From assembly GCA_937871145.1 (NCBI GenBank), contig CALMXN010000263.1, positions 1-7,860 of the forward strand: a stretch of 7,860 nt of DNA, given 5' to 3'. Below the pieces are notes generated by a model. The model worked only from the letters and a program-made list of their open reading frames with translations. It was not told where the DNA came from and ran no database searches. The DNA comes from an uncultured Clostridia bacterium. GTDB lineage: Bacteria > Bacillota > Clostridia > Oscillospirales > Ruminococcaceae. Numbering within the stretch: position 1 is the first letter of the stretch; each line of letters opens with the position of its first letter. This document shows, one piece after another, positions 1-6,383 of the stretch. The translations under genes and the position numbers were made by a program.

Positions 1-5
1 GTAAT

Positions 6-39
6 GTGACTGGAGTTCAGACGTGTGCTCTTCCGATCT
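6..39 (+). other. Illumina TruSeq adapter contamination (read-2/index side)
   Basis: Bases 6-39 (34 nt) match the Illumina multiplexing read-2 primer, beginning GTGACTGGAGTTCAGACGTG and ending GCTCTTCCGATCT. This is synthetic sequence, not genome. Read on the minus strand it starts AGATCGGAAGAGCACACGTC and translates in the ftsH frame as IGRAHV followed by a TGA stop at 19-17, a familiar signature of untrimmed adapter in predicted proteins. Bases 1-5 (GTAAT; ATTAC on the minus strand) fall where the i7 index begins. Genomic sequence starts at about base 40. Confidence 0.97.
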
Positions 40-575
40 TGTTAAGATGATTCTTCGCATTGGATTTCCCGAACTGGCCGATTTTTCCGCCACCGCCAGC
101 CTGCTTTATTGTATAAATAAAGAAGAAAATCATTACTCCAAGTAGAATGATTGTCGGGATCATATTAAGTAAAAAGCTATTATCCTGAGGTTCCTTTTCC
201 TTATAAACAAGTGGGTTCTTAGGGTTTGCCTTATTGTAAACCTGACGATAATTGTAATTATCATTAAAAAGTTCCTGCTTGAAAAGCACAACACTTGGAA
301 CCTTATAATTAATTTCTTCCTTTTGACCCTTTACATTGATTGTCAACTTACCTGTGTTCCTTTTGACCCTTTACATTGATTGTCAACTTACCTGTGCCAA
401 GGTCAAGGGTATATTTTTCTACCTCAAGATTATCGAAATAGCCCATTATTGTTCCGTAATCAACATCCTTTGATTTCGCAGGATCCTTATTCAGCAACAT
501 AACGAGTGTCATTATTATCATAAGTGCAATAACAAAATAAACCAGAAAACCTTTACTACTCTTTTTGGGTGTCAA
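40..575 (-). CDS. ftsH: ATP-dependent zinc metalloprotease FtsH, N-terminal fragment (frame broken by duplication, truncated at contig end)
   Basis: FtsH is a membrane-anchored hexameric AAA+ protease that degrades misfolded and regulatory membrane and cytosolic proteins. After removing one copy of the 40-bp repeat, about 165 residues remain. They comprise a short basic N-terminus (MTPKKSSKG), membrane segment 1 at about 10-28, an extracytoplasmic domain at about 30-123, membrane segment 2 at about 125-143 (MIPTIILLGVMIFFFIYTI), and the linker GGGGKIGQFGKSNAKNHLN, which matches the GGGG..FGKS.AK junction typical just before the FtsH ATPase domain. The Walker motifs and the HEXXH protease domain are not in the window because the contig ends in adapter. 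As written, the gene is split into pieces 575-348 and about 346-40. The start is TTG at 575; the frame upstream meets a stop at 590-588 with no ATG, and a good ribosome binding site supports it. It lies 28 bp after hpt, the usual tilS-hpt-ftsH order. Confidence 0.9.
317..396. repeat. Perfect 40-bp tandem duplication inside ftsH
   Basis: Bases 317-356 and 357-396 are identical and directly adjacent; each copy begins TTCCTTTTGACCC and ends CAACTTACCTGTG. Flanking bases differ on both sides, so the unit is exactly 40 bp. Because 40 is not a multiple of three, the duplication shifts the ftsH frame: both copies encode LTINVKGQKE, the upstream frame then runs into HR and a stop, and the downstream frame continues with EINYKV. 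Deleting either copy gives one continuous, ordinary FtsH N-terminus. Its closeness to an adapter-capped contig end makes misassembly the most likely cause; a real slippage mutation is the alternative. Confidence 0.95.
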
Positions 576-584
576 ATAATTCAG

Positions 585-589
585 CTCCT
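585..589 (-). promoter_or_regulatory. Ribosome binding site of ftsH (supports the TTG start)
   Basis: On the minus strand the hpt-ftsH gap contains TAGGAGCTGA. The AGGAG core lies 9 nt before the TTG at 575. No ATG or GTG lies in frame between the upstream stop (590-588) and this point, so the site fixes TTG as the start. Confidence 0.75.
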
Positions 590-603
590 ATTCTCTTTGC
601 AGA

Positions 604-1131
604 TTAATTCTGTTCAACCAATCCTATGTAAGGAAGGTTTCTATACTTCTCATCATAGTCAAGTCCATAACCAACAACAAAATTGTCAGGTATCTCATAG
701 CAACTATAATCAGCTTTTATGTCCACCACTCTGCGTGATGGCTTATCCAAAAATGCGCAGACTTTTACAGAAGAGGCATCCTTTGCCCGCAATGTTTCAC
801 AGATAGCATAAAGAGTTCTGCCAGTATCAAGGATATCCTCAACCACAATGATGTCCTTGCCTTTAATGTCAACTTCAATATCCCTTGTAATATTGACAAT
901 TCCAGTGCTTGTTACTCCGCTATAACTCTGAGCCTGCATAAATTCAATCTGACAAGGTAGGTCTATTGCTCTTGCAAGGTCAGAAAGAAAAATAAAAGCG
1001 CCCTTTAAAACTCCTATAAGAATAATTTCCTTACCCTTGTAATCCTCAGTGATTTTTGCACCAAGCTCGGAAACTTTTTTTGCAACTTCCTGTTCTGATA
1101 TAAGTTCACGAATGTTATCCAATTTATACAT
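604..1131 (-). CDS. hpt: Hypoxanthine phosphoribosyltransferase
   Basis: This cytosolic purine-salvage enzyme converts hypoxanthine (and usually guanine) plus PRPP to IMP (or GMP) and pyrophosphate. The 175-residue product has the family's normal length. It shows the IGVLKGA segment at 39-45, the PRPP-binding loop VVEDILDTGRTL at 96-107 with the paired acidic residues E98/D99, LDKPSRR at 128-134, and the C-terminal VGYGLDYDEKYRNLPYIG at 153-170, as in Gram-positive HPRTs. I chose the ATG at 1131, which overlaps the end of tilS by 8 bp. The purine-rich GAAGGG at 1138-1133 is only 1 nt from this ATG, so initiation may rely on coupling to tilS, or may occur at TTG 1122 (10 nt from that motif, three residues shorter). 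TTG at 1140 is also in frame but has no binding site. It is followed by ftsH after 28 bp. In Bacilli, HPRT and TilS can form a complex that activates ftsH transcription; whether this applies here is unknown. Confidence 0.95.
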   Translation of the reverse strand: MYKLDNIRELISEQEVAKKVSELGAKITEDYKGKEIILIGVLKGAFIFLSDLARAIDLPCQIEFMQAQSYSGVTSTGIVNITRDIEVDIKGKDIIVVEDILDTGRTLYAICETLRAKDASSVKVCAFLDKPSRRVVDIKADYSCYEIPDNFVVGYGLDYDEKYRNLPYIGLVEQN

Positions 1132-2461
1132 TCCCTTCAAGTATGTTAATTACTAAAATGTTTGTTGTGTTTTTATCCACTTTTACACTTTCAGAAACAC
1201 CATATCCTTCAATGAAAATAACCCCTTTTTCATCAGCAAGGAAAATAATATCACCACGTTTTTTAAGTGGAATATCAGTATTGAAAAGCTTCTTGACAGA
1301 GGAAGAATGTGCACGTCCTGCAAGTCGGATTCTGTCACCGTTTCTTCGGTTTCTGACAATAGCTTTATCTTGTATTTTATCATAATCAAGTATGCTAATT
1401 GCAAACTTTTTATTAACGTTTGTCACCTCGTTAAACAAATTCACATTTGTCTTTGTGAGTAATATTTTCTTTTCAAAGAACTGTATTTCCTTATCAAGTG
1501 TTATAGGACATTCAAATTCCTTGCTATCTGTCTGTGAATAGACATATATTTTAAGTTTTCCCGATTTGGACTCAGCATAAACGTCACCCGAAAGATTAAT
1601 TTTGCCCCCATCCTTGATTATAGATGAAATTTCTTTTACCTTATCATAGCGACACTCTAAATTATTGCTCTTTAAAATCTCTGCTATGCATCTTGTTGAC
1701 AATGCAGTATCCATACTTTCAAGAATTCTTGCATCATATGTGTTTTCGGATATTCTTACCTGATCAAGCATACAGTCTGACAATTCCTCAAGGAAGCTAT
1801 AATCAGCAGTCAGACAATGATTTGTTCTTATAAAGCTTTTTTCAAGTGACGGATTTATTTCACGCAATATCGGAATAACCTCGTGACGGATTTTATTCCT
1901 TGTGTAATCACAGGTTAGATTTGTGCTGTCTGTCACAAAGGTCTGTTCTTTTTCCTTGAGGTATTCCTCAACATCTTCCCTTGTGCAGTAAATAAGAGGA
2001 CGGATGATATTATCCCTGACAGGAGGAATTCCACATAAGCCCTTAAGTGCGCTTCCTCTAGTGAAGTTAATCAGAACAGTTTCGATATTATCGGAAGCTG
2101 TATGAGCAGTAGCAATACTTCCTTCATTGCAGTATTTTAAAAAAGTCTGATAGCGGAGTTCTCTTGCTCCCTCTTCTGTCCCAAGCTTATTTTCACTACA
2201 ATAAGTAATAACATCTAATTTTTCGACATAAAGTTTAATATTCAGCCTTTTACATAAGTCAATACAGAAGTTTTCATCCCTGTCACTTTCCTCACCACGA
2301 AGCTGATGATTGATATGACAGGCCGAAACATTATAGCCGAGTTCTTTTAATACAAGCAAAAGAGCAACGCTGTCTGCACCGCCTGAAAGTCCGACAAGAA
2401 TATCCTGCCCACTTTCAGCCATATTAAAGTCTTCAATAGCATTAATGACTTTACTCTTCAT
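1124..2461 (-). CDS. tilS: tRNA(Ile)-lysidine synthetase
   Basis: TilS ligates lysine to C34 of the CAU-anticodon tRNA-Ile, using ATP, so that the tRNA reads AUA codons and accepts isoleucine; it is essential in most bacteria. The 445-residue product has the N-type PP-loop GLSGGADS at 24-31, CHINHQLRGEESDRDE at 49-64, EEGARELRYQ at 96-105, AHTASDNIETVL at 119-130, DSTNLTCDYTRNKIRHEVIP at 178-197, and the C-terminal TilS domain with RNRRNGDRIRLAG at 370-382 and VKKLFNTDIPLKKR at 389-402. This is full length for the long (bacillus/E. coli type) form. ATG 2461 is preferred over the far upstream in-frame ATG at 2512 because GAGGG lies 8 nt before it and the 17 extra residues would lie wholly within dnaB. 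It overlaps dnaB by 11 bp and hpt by 8 bp, implying one co-translated unit. Confidence 0.95.
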   Translation of the reverse strand: MKSKVINAIEDFNMAESGQDILVGLSGGADSVALLLVLKELGYNVSACHINHQLRGEESDRDENFCIDLCKRLNIKLYVEKLDVITYCSENKLGTEEGARELRYQTFLKYCNEGSIATAHTASDNIETVLINFTRGSALKGLCGIPPVRDNIIRPLIYCTREDVEEYLKEKEQTFVTDSTNLTCDYTRNKIRHEVIPILREINPSLEKSFIRTNHCLTADYSFLEELSDCMLDQVRISENTYDARILESMDTALSTRCIAEILKSNNLECRYDKVKEISSIIKDGGKINLSGDVYAESKSGKLKIYVYSQTDSKEFECPITLDKEIQFFEKKILLTKTNVNLFNEVTNVNKKFAISILDYDKIQDKAIVRNRRNGDRIRLAGRAHSSSVKKLFNTDIPLKKRGDIIFLADEKGVIFIEGYGVSESVKVDKNTTNILVINILEGNV

Positions 2462-3806
2462 TTCTGTATCCCTCAAGATTACGGAATAATGTGAATTCGC
2501 CATTCCATACAAGCTTCACTGTACCGGTTTCACCGTGACGGTTTTTTGATACAATACATTCTGATATGCTCTGGTCGGCACTTTCCTTATCGTAATAGCC
2601 CTCACGATATAAGAACAAGATAATGTCGGCATCCTGCTCAATAGAACCTGATTCACGAAGGTCTGAAAGAAGCGGTCTATGGTCAACACGTCCTTCAGCT
2701 CCACGGTTTAGCTGTGATAATGTAATTATAGGAACTTTAAGTTCCTTTGCCATAAGCTTCAGCTGACGGGTAATTTCTGAAATTTCATTAACACGGTTTG
2801 AGTTCTTTTTTGAACCTTCCATAAGCTGAAGGTAGTCGATAACTACAAGCCCTAAATTCTTCATTCGTCTTAGCTTTGCCTTCATCTGCGGAACTGTAAT
2901 TCCACCAGCATCATCCATAAAGATAGGCATTTTTGATAAAGCCTCAGCCCCAAGAGCAAGCTTTGTCCAGTCGTCAGGTGACAATCTGCCTGTTCTGAGG
3001 GAATTACTGTTTACGAGTGCTTCGGATGAAAGCATTCTCTGAACAAGCTGTTCCTTACCCATTTCGAGTGAAAATAAAACAACCTGCTTGTCTGTTTTTC
3101 TTGCAAGGTTTGTTGCTATATTAAGAGCAAATGATGTTTTACCCATACCAGGACGTGCCGCAATAATCAAAAGGTCAGTGTTGTTAAGACCTGTTGTGAT
3201 TGCATCAAGCTCAGTAAAACCTGACTTTGCGCCAAGATATTTTTCCTTATCAGGACCGGTAATTTTCTGAAGCTTGTCATAAACTTCAATTACAACTTCA
3301 TCAATTCGGGCAAGTCCCTTTGTATCATTGCCCTGTCTTATGTCATAGATTTTCTGCTCGGCACTGTCGAGCAGGGTTTTTGCGTCGGTTGCACCATCGG
3401 TAGCAAGATCAATGATTTCTCTTGAAGCACTTATCAGTGCGCGTGAATAGAACTTATCTTCAACAATCTTGCAGTAGCTTTCAATATTTGAAACAGAAGG
3501 GACATTTTCCATTATGCCCTTAAGGTAGGTTTTTGCCATTGCGGTTGTTTCAAAAACGCCCATTGCAACAGCTTCATTCATAACAGTAATGATATCAGCA
3601 TTCTGTCCGTTTGAGAACATTCGAACGATTATTGAAAAGATTTCTCTATGCTGCTGGCGATAGAAAGATTCCGGCTTTAAGTAATCCATAACAGTTGAAA
3701 GTGCTGATGAATCCAAAAGCAATGCGCCAAGAACAGTCTGCTCGGCTTCAAGATTATAAGGCAGGTCTTTTCCAATAAAATTTTCAATTGTATTTGTAAG
3801 TTCCAT
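2451..3806 (-). CDS. dnaB: Replicative DNA helicase DnaB (DnaC in Bacillus nomenclature)
   Basis: DnaB is the hexameric 5'-3' helicase that unwinds DNA at the replication fork and recruits primase. The 451-residue product is close to the roughly 454 of B. subtilis. The N-terminal DnaB domain starts at LPYNLEAEQTVLGALLLD (about 15-32). After a linker, the RecA-like domain carries Walker A AARPGMGKTS (216-225, K223), the catalytic-type glutamate in SLEMG (E248), Walker B LVVIDYLQL (D324), ITLSQLNR (361-368) and SDLRESGSIEQDADIILFLYR (381-401). No intein interrupts it. The start is ATG 3806, with AGAGGTGA on the minus strand giving AGGTG 5 nt upstream. It follows rplI, as in many Firmicutes, but is separated from it by a probable terminator, so it may have its own promoter; I see only a weak candidate (TATAAA at 3833-3828 with a poorly spaced TTGTTA). 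tilS overlaps its 3' end. Confidence 0.97.
   Translation of the reverse strand: MELTNTIENFIGKDLPYNLEAEQTVLGALLLDSSALSTVMDYLKPESFYRQQHREIFSIIVRMFSNGQNADIITVMNEAVAMGVFETTAMAKTYLKGIMENVPSVSNIESYCKIVEDKFYSRALISASREIIDLATDGATDAKTLLDSAEQKIYDIRQGNDTKGLARIDEVVIEVYDKLQKITGPDKEKYLGAKSGFTELDAITTGLNNTDLLIIAARPGMGKTSFALNIATNLARKTDKQVVLFSLEMGKEQLVQRMLSSEALVNSNSLRTGRLSPDDWTKLALGAEALSKMPIFMDDAGGITVPQMKAKLRRMKNLGLVVIDYLQLMEGSKKNSNRVNEISEITRQLKLMAKELKVPIITLSQLNRGAEGRVDHRPLLSDLRESGSIEQDADIILFLYREGYYDKESADQSISECIVSKNRHGETGTVKLVWNGEFTLFRNLEGYRNEE
2470..2474 (-). promoter_or_regulatory. Ribosome binding site of tilS, inside the end of dnaB
   Basis: The minus strand reads TTGAGGGATACAGAAATG. GAGGG sits 8 nt before the ATG at 2461 and is embedded in the last codons of dnaB. 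It decides the tilS start at 2461 rather than 2512 and suggests translational coupling to dnaB. Confidence 0.7.
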
Positions 3807-3851
3807 ATTTTCACCTCTGATACAACTTTTATAAATTCACTATTGAGTAAC

Positions 3852-3882
3852 AAAAGCCTATCCCTTTTTAAAAGGGATAAGC
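3852..3882 (-). terminator. Probable intrinsic terminator after rplI
   Basis: On the minus strand, 7 nt after the rplI stop, GCTTATCCC and GGGATAGGC form the base of a nearly perfect inverted repeat (3882-3856). The arms can extend through T and A runs to 13 pairs including one T-G wobble, although the realistic loop takes several of the central T/A bases. TTTTGTT follows immediately (from 3855). The short U tract suggests incomplete termination. Read the other way there is no T run, so it acts on minus-strand transcripts. It would separate rnj-gdpP-rplI from dnaB-tilS-hpt-ftsH or reduce expression of the latter. Confidence 0.6.
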
Positions 3883-3889
3883 TGATATA

Positions 3890-4336
3890 TTATTCTTCGA
3901 TTACTTTTATCTTCATTGAAGCTGTTACGCCGTGACCAAGCTTGATTTCAGCATTATAATCACCGAACGCCTTAAGTTCAGAATTAAGCACGATTTTCTT
4001 TTTATCAATCTTGCACTTGTACTGTGCTTCGATAAGGTCTGCAATTGTTCCTGTAGTAATTGCACCGAACAATCTTCCGCCTGTGCCTGCTTTTGCTTTT
4101 GCAATAACTTCTTTTCCGTTAAGGATTTTTGCAGTATCCTGAGCCTGTTGTTTTTCAACTTCTAATTTGTGATTTTCAGAATCCTTTTTGCCCTGAAGGT
4201 CATTGAGGTTTTTCTGTGTTGCTTCAATAGCAGAACCCTTTGCAATAAGGAAGTTCCTTGCGTAGCCGTCTGCTACATTTATTACATCTCCGGCTTTTCC
4301 GGAACCTTTAACGTCTTTTAATAAAATAACTTTCAT
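3890..4336 (-). CDS. rplI: 50S ribosomal protein L9
   Basis: L9 (bL9) binds 23S rRNA at the base of the L1 stalk and affects frame maintenance. The 148-residue product is of standard length. It shows the N-terminal rRNA-binding domain MKVILLKDVKGSGKAGDVIN followed by the signature VADGYARNFLIAKGSA (21-36), a long charged connecting helix (about 41-75), and the C-terminal domain beginning GRLFGAIT (87-94) and ending MKIKVIEE. The start is ATG 4336, giving the canonical MKVILL. A TTG directly in front of it (4339) is in frame, but GGAGG is 8 nt from the ATG and only 5 nt from the TTG, and family members begin at MKV. It starts 15 bp after gdpP, the conserved gdpP-rplI pairing of Firmicutes, and is followed by a probable terminator. 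Confidence 0.97.
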   Translation of the reverse strand: MKVILLKDVKGSGKAGDVINVADGYARNFLIAKGSAIEATQKNLNDLQGKKDSENHKLEVEKQQAQDTAKILNGKEVIAKAKAGTGGRLFGAITTGTIADLIEAQYKCKIDKKKIVLNSELKAFGDYNAEIKLGHGVTASMKIKVIEE

Positions 4337-4344
4337 CAATTAAT

Positions 4345-4349
4345 CCTCC
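4345..4349 (-). promoter_or_regulatory. Ribosome binding site of rplI
   Basis: The minus strand reads CGGAGGATTAATTGATG in the 15-bp gap after gdpP. GGAGG is 8 nt from the ATG at 4336 and 5 nt from the adjacent in-frame TTG, favouring the ATG. Confidence 0.8.
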
Positions 4350-4351
4350 GA

Positions 4352-6328
4352 TTATTTATTTGTTTTATTCTGTTCCTGAATAAATTCGTCAATAGCTTCA
4401 CAAAGACTTTGTCTTGCACTTTCAAGGCCTACGCCCTCAAGCTGAACGCCAGCCATTGTCTGATGACCGCCACCACCGAGCTTTTCCATAATAACCTGAA
4501 CATTGAAATTCCCAAGACTTCTTGCTGAAATATTAACAACGTTATTCAAGTCAAATAGAACGAATGAAGCGGATACTCCACTGATACCGAGTAGTTCATC
4601 TGCTGCCTGCGGAGCAGCCATTCTGATTTCTTCAGTTTTTATATCACTTGTTGCAATTGCACAATTATGATAAAGCTCAGCATTTGCGACAAGTCTGCTC
4701 TTCTGCTGATAGGTTTCAATTGAGCTTGAGAATAGATTTCTTACAGCAACTGTATCTGCGCCAAGCTTCCTTAGGAATGCTGCTGCTTCAAAGGTTCTTA
4801 CACCTGTTCTCATTACAAAATTCTTTGTATCAAGCATTATTCCGGCGAGCAATGCTTCTGCCTCAGGAGCAGATATTTTAAGGTTATCGCCGAAATACTG
4901 GATAAGCTCTGTTACCATTTCTGATGTTGAAGAAGCATAAGGCTCATGATAGAAAATTACAGCCTTGTCAATGAAGTTCACCATCTTTCTGTGGTGGTCA
5001 ATGACAACAACGTGCTTGCATTTTTCGTAAAGCTCCTTGCTGTCAACAAAATCAGGGTTATGTGTATCCACTATAATGAGAAGTGTCTTTTCGCCGATAT
5101 GATTCAAGGCTTCTTCAGGGGAAAGGAACATATCCTTTATGTCATTTTCTTTTATGTGATTTATAAGCTGTTTTGCAAGATTCTTATGAGGGTCAATGAC
5201 AACATAGGATTCCTTCCCAAGCTTTCTGATTGCGCCACATAATCCGACTGATGAACCAGCACTATCAAGGTCGCCGAAGCGGTGCCCCATAATGAATATC
5301 TTTTCGTTTCCTTCAATAAGCTCTGCAAGAGCAGTAGCAATAATTCTTGTCTTGACTTTAGTGTGTTTTTCTATTCCCTTTGAAACACCACCAAAGAATT
5401 CAAATCCTGTTGCGGTTTTTACTGAACACTGGTCGCCGCCTCTTCCAAGTGACATATCAAGTGCCTGCTTTGCAAAAAGCTCACTTTCTGAAAGGGTTTC
5501 TCCCCCACGTCCGACACCCATTGAAAGTGTAACGCTGAGGCGTTCATTGACCATAATCAGTCTTGCTTTATCAAGAATATCAAAACGTTTCTCTATCATT
5601 TCCTGAATGTGTCTTTCTTCAATGACAGCGACGAACTTATCGCTTGAATTACGTCTTAATATACCTGTTGTAGGCTCCATAAACTTTTCAAGAAGGGTTT
5701 CAATCTGAACAAGAATGTGTGCCTTTTCACTCTCTTTTACATTAGAGAGCATATCTTCGTAGTTGTCAATCATAAGGAGAACAACGCATGGACGGGAATT
5801 GAAATGCTCATATTCCAAAGCCTTGAACTGTGAAATATCCTCAAAGTAAACCATTGATAAATTAAGTTCAGGATCCTGTGAACGTGTTCCGATTACTCTG
5901 TAATATCTTCCGTCGTGTTTTAAAACAGCGCCATTCTTTGTATAAATTCTGTTTATATCCACATTAAGCAATGTGGTAAGCTTTTGCCCGTAAGCTTCCT
6001 TATCGGTAAAGACTCTTTCCTCAAAAAGCTTGTTGTACCAGACAATAACGCTGTTTTCATCAATAATTATAGTAGGTGCAGGGAAATAATAAAGGGATTC
6101 TTTCTGTATCAGAGCTATATCCTTATCCATTTTGAATATGTATCTGCTGACATTCCTTGATACTACAAAAATTTCAATAAGGAGTACCAATGAAATTACA
6201 CAGGTAACGGCAAAAAAGAGCCAGCTTTTGTTGTCATCCTTTTTGACCAATAGCAGAGAAGCTGCCATTGAGCATAATGCCAACAGAAATACTGTGAGCT
6301 TTAAGATAAATCCGTTATTTCTCTTCAA
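4352..6328 (-). CDS. gdpP: Cyclic-di-AMP phosphodiesterase GdpP (PAS, degenerate GGDEF, DHH/DHHA1)
   Basis: GdpP (YybT family) hydrolyses c-di-AMP to pApA and so influences potassium and osmotic balance, cell-wall stress and beta-lactam tolerance. In order, the 658-residue product has two membrane segments (about 7-27 and 36-57), a PAS-like domain (about 72-168), a GGDEF-like domain (about 175-305), then the DHH and DHHA1 phosphoesterase domains. The GGDEF position reads NSSDKF (227-232), so it is degenerate as in this family; the family motif GRGGDQ follows at 295-300. Catalytic metal ligands are visible: MGHRFGDLD (H349, D353, D355), IIVDTHNP (D421), IDHH (D444-H446) and GIMLDTK (D500). GGGGHQTMAG (618-627) is the DHHA1 motif. 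TTG 6328 is preferred because AGGTGG lies 8 nt upstream; GTG 6340 and GTG 6337 are also in frame (up to four residues longer) but overlap or lack a binding site. It follows rnj and precedes rplI by 15 bp. Confidence 0.94.
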   Translation of the reverse strand: MKRNNGFILKLTVFLLALCSMAASLLLVKKDDNKSWLFFAVTCVISLVLLIEIFVVSRNVSRYIFKMDKDIALIQKESLYYFPAPTIIIDENSVIVWYNKLFEERVFTDKEAYGQKLTTLLNVDINRIYTKNGAVLKHDGRYYRVIGTRSQDPELNLSMVYFEDISQFKALEYEHFNSRPCVVLLMIDNYEDMLSNVKESEKAHILVQIETLLEKFMEPTTGILRRNSSDKFVAVIEERHIQEMIEKRFDILDKARLIMVNERLSVTLSMGVGRGGETLSESELFAKQALDMSLGRGGDQCSVKTATGFEFFGGVSKGIEKHTKVKTRIIATALAELIEGNEKIFIMGHRFGDLDSAGSSVGLCGAIRKLGKESYVVIDPHKNLAKQLINHIKENDIKDMFLSPEEALNHIGEKTLLIIVDTHNPDFVDSKELYEKCKHVVVIDHHRKMVNFIDKAVIFYHEPYASSTSEMVTELIQYFGDNLKISAPEAEALLAGIMLDTKNFVMRTGVRTFEAAAFLRKLGADTVAVRNLFSSSIETYQQKSRLVANAELYHNCAIATSDIKTEEIRMAAPQAADELLGISGVSASFVLFDLNNVVNISARSLGNFNVQVIMEKLGGGGHQTMAGVQLEGVGLESARQSLCEAIDEFIQEQNKTNK

Positions 6329-6336
6329 TCTTTTCA

Positions 6337-6342
6337 CCACCT
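6337..6342 (-). promoter_or_regulatory. Ribosome binding site of gdpP (points to a TTG start)
   Basis: The minus strand reads AACAGGTGGTGAAAAGATTG. AGGTGG is 8 nt from the TTG at 6328. The two GTG codons (6340 and 6337) lie inside the motif itself and have only AT-rich sequence before them. Confidence 0.6.
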
Positions 6343-6360
6343 GTTAATCAATTGATATGT

Positions 6361-6380
6361 AGGACGGCATTACGCCGCCT
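6361..6380 (-). other. GC-rich hairpin between rnj and gdpP
   Basis: On the minus strand, directly after tandem TAA stops of rnj (6386-6381), AGGCGGCGTAATGCCGTCCT can fold as AGG-CGGC / GCCG-(T)-CCT, seven pairs with one bulged T and a 5-nt GTAAT loop. No T run follows (next bases ACATATC), so it is unlikely to be an efficient intrinsic terminator. It could protect the rnj 3' end, be a processing site, or be chance; its role is not shown by the sequence. Confidence 0.45.
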
Positions 6381-6383
6381 TTA

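Noticed and set aside
317..396. Possible CRISPR-like or regulatory direct repeat
   Set aside because: The copies are adjacent without spacers, lie in coding sequence and break the frame; a tandem duplication, probably an assembly error, explains them.
175..575. Natural two-gene split or ftsH pseudogene
   Set aside because: The pieces rejoin perfectly when one 40-bp copy is removed, with no other disabling change, and the downstream end is adapter; an artefact is more likely than gene decay.
597..806. Open frame of 69 codons on the plus strand opposite hpt
   Set aside because: It lies wholly antisense to a full-length conserved hpt and the translation resembles no family; a shadow frame. The same applies to the other plus-strand frames over tilS, dnaB, rplI, gdpP and rnj.
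2462..2512. N-terminal extension of tilS from ATG 2512
   Set aside because: The 17 extra residues are entirely inside dnaB, and a well-placed GAGGG supports the ATG at 2461.
5429..5446. Active diguanylate cyclase in GdpP suggested by GRGGDQ
   Set aside because: That motif is a family feature; the true GGDEF position (residues 227-232) reads NSSDKF, so c-di-GMP synthesis is not expected.
6347..6356. Perfect 10-bp palindrome ATCAATTGAT between rnj and gdpP
   Set aside because: Too short and AT-rich to claim as an operator; symmetry does not extend beyond 10 bp and no second copy was seen.
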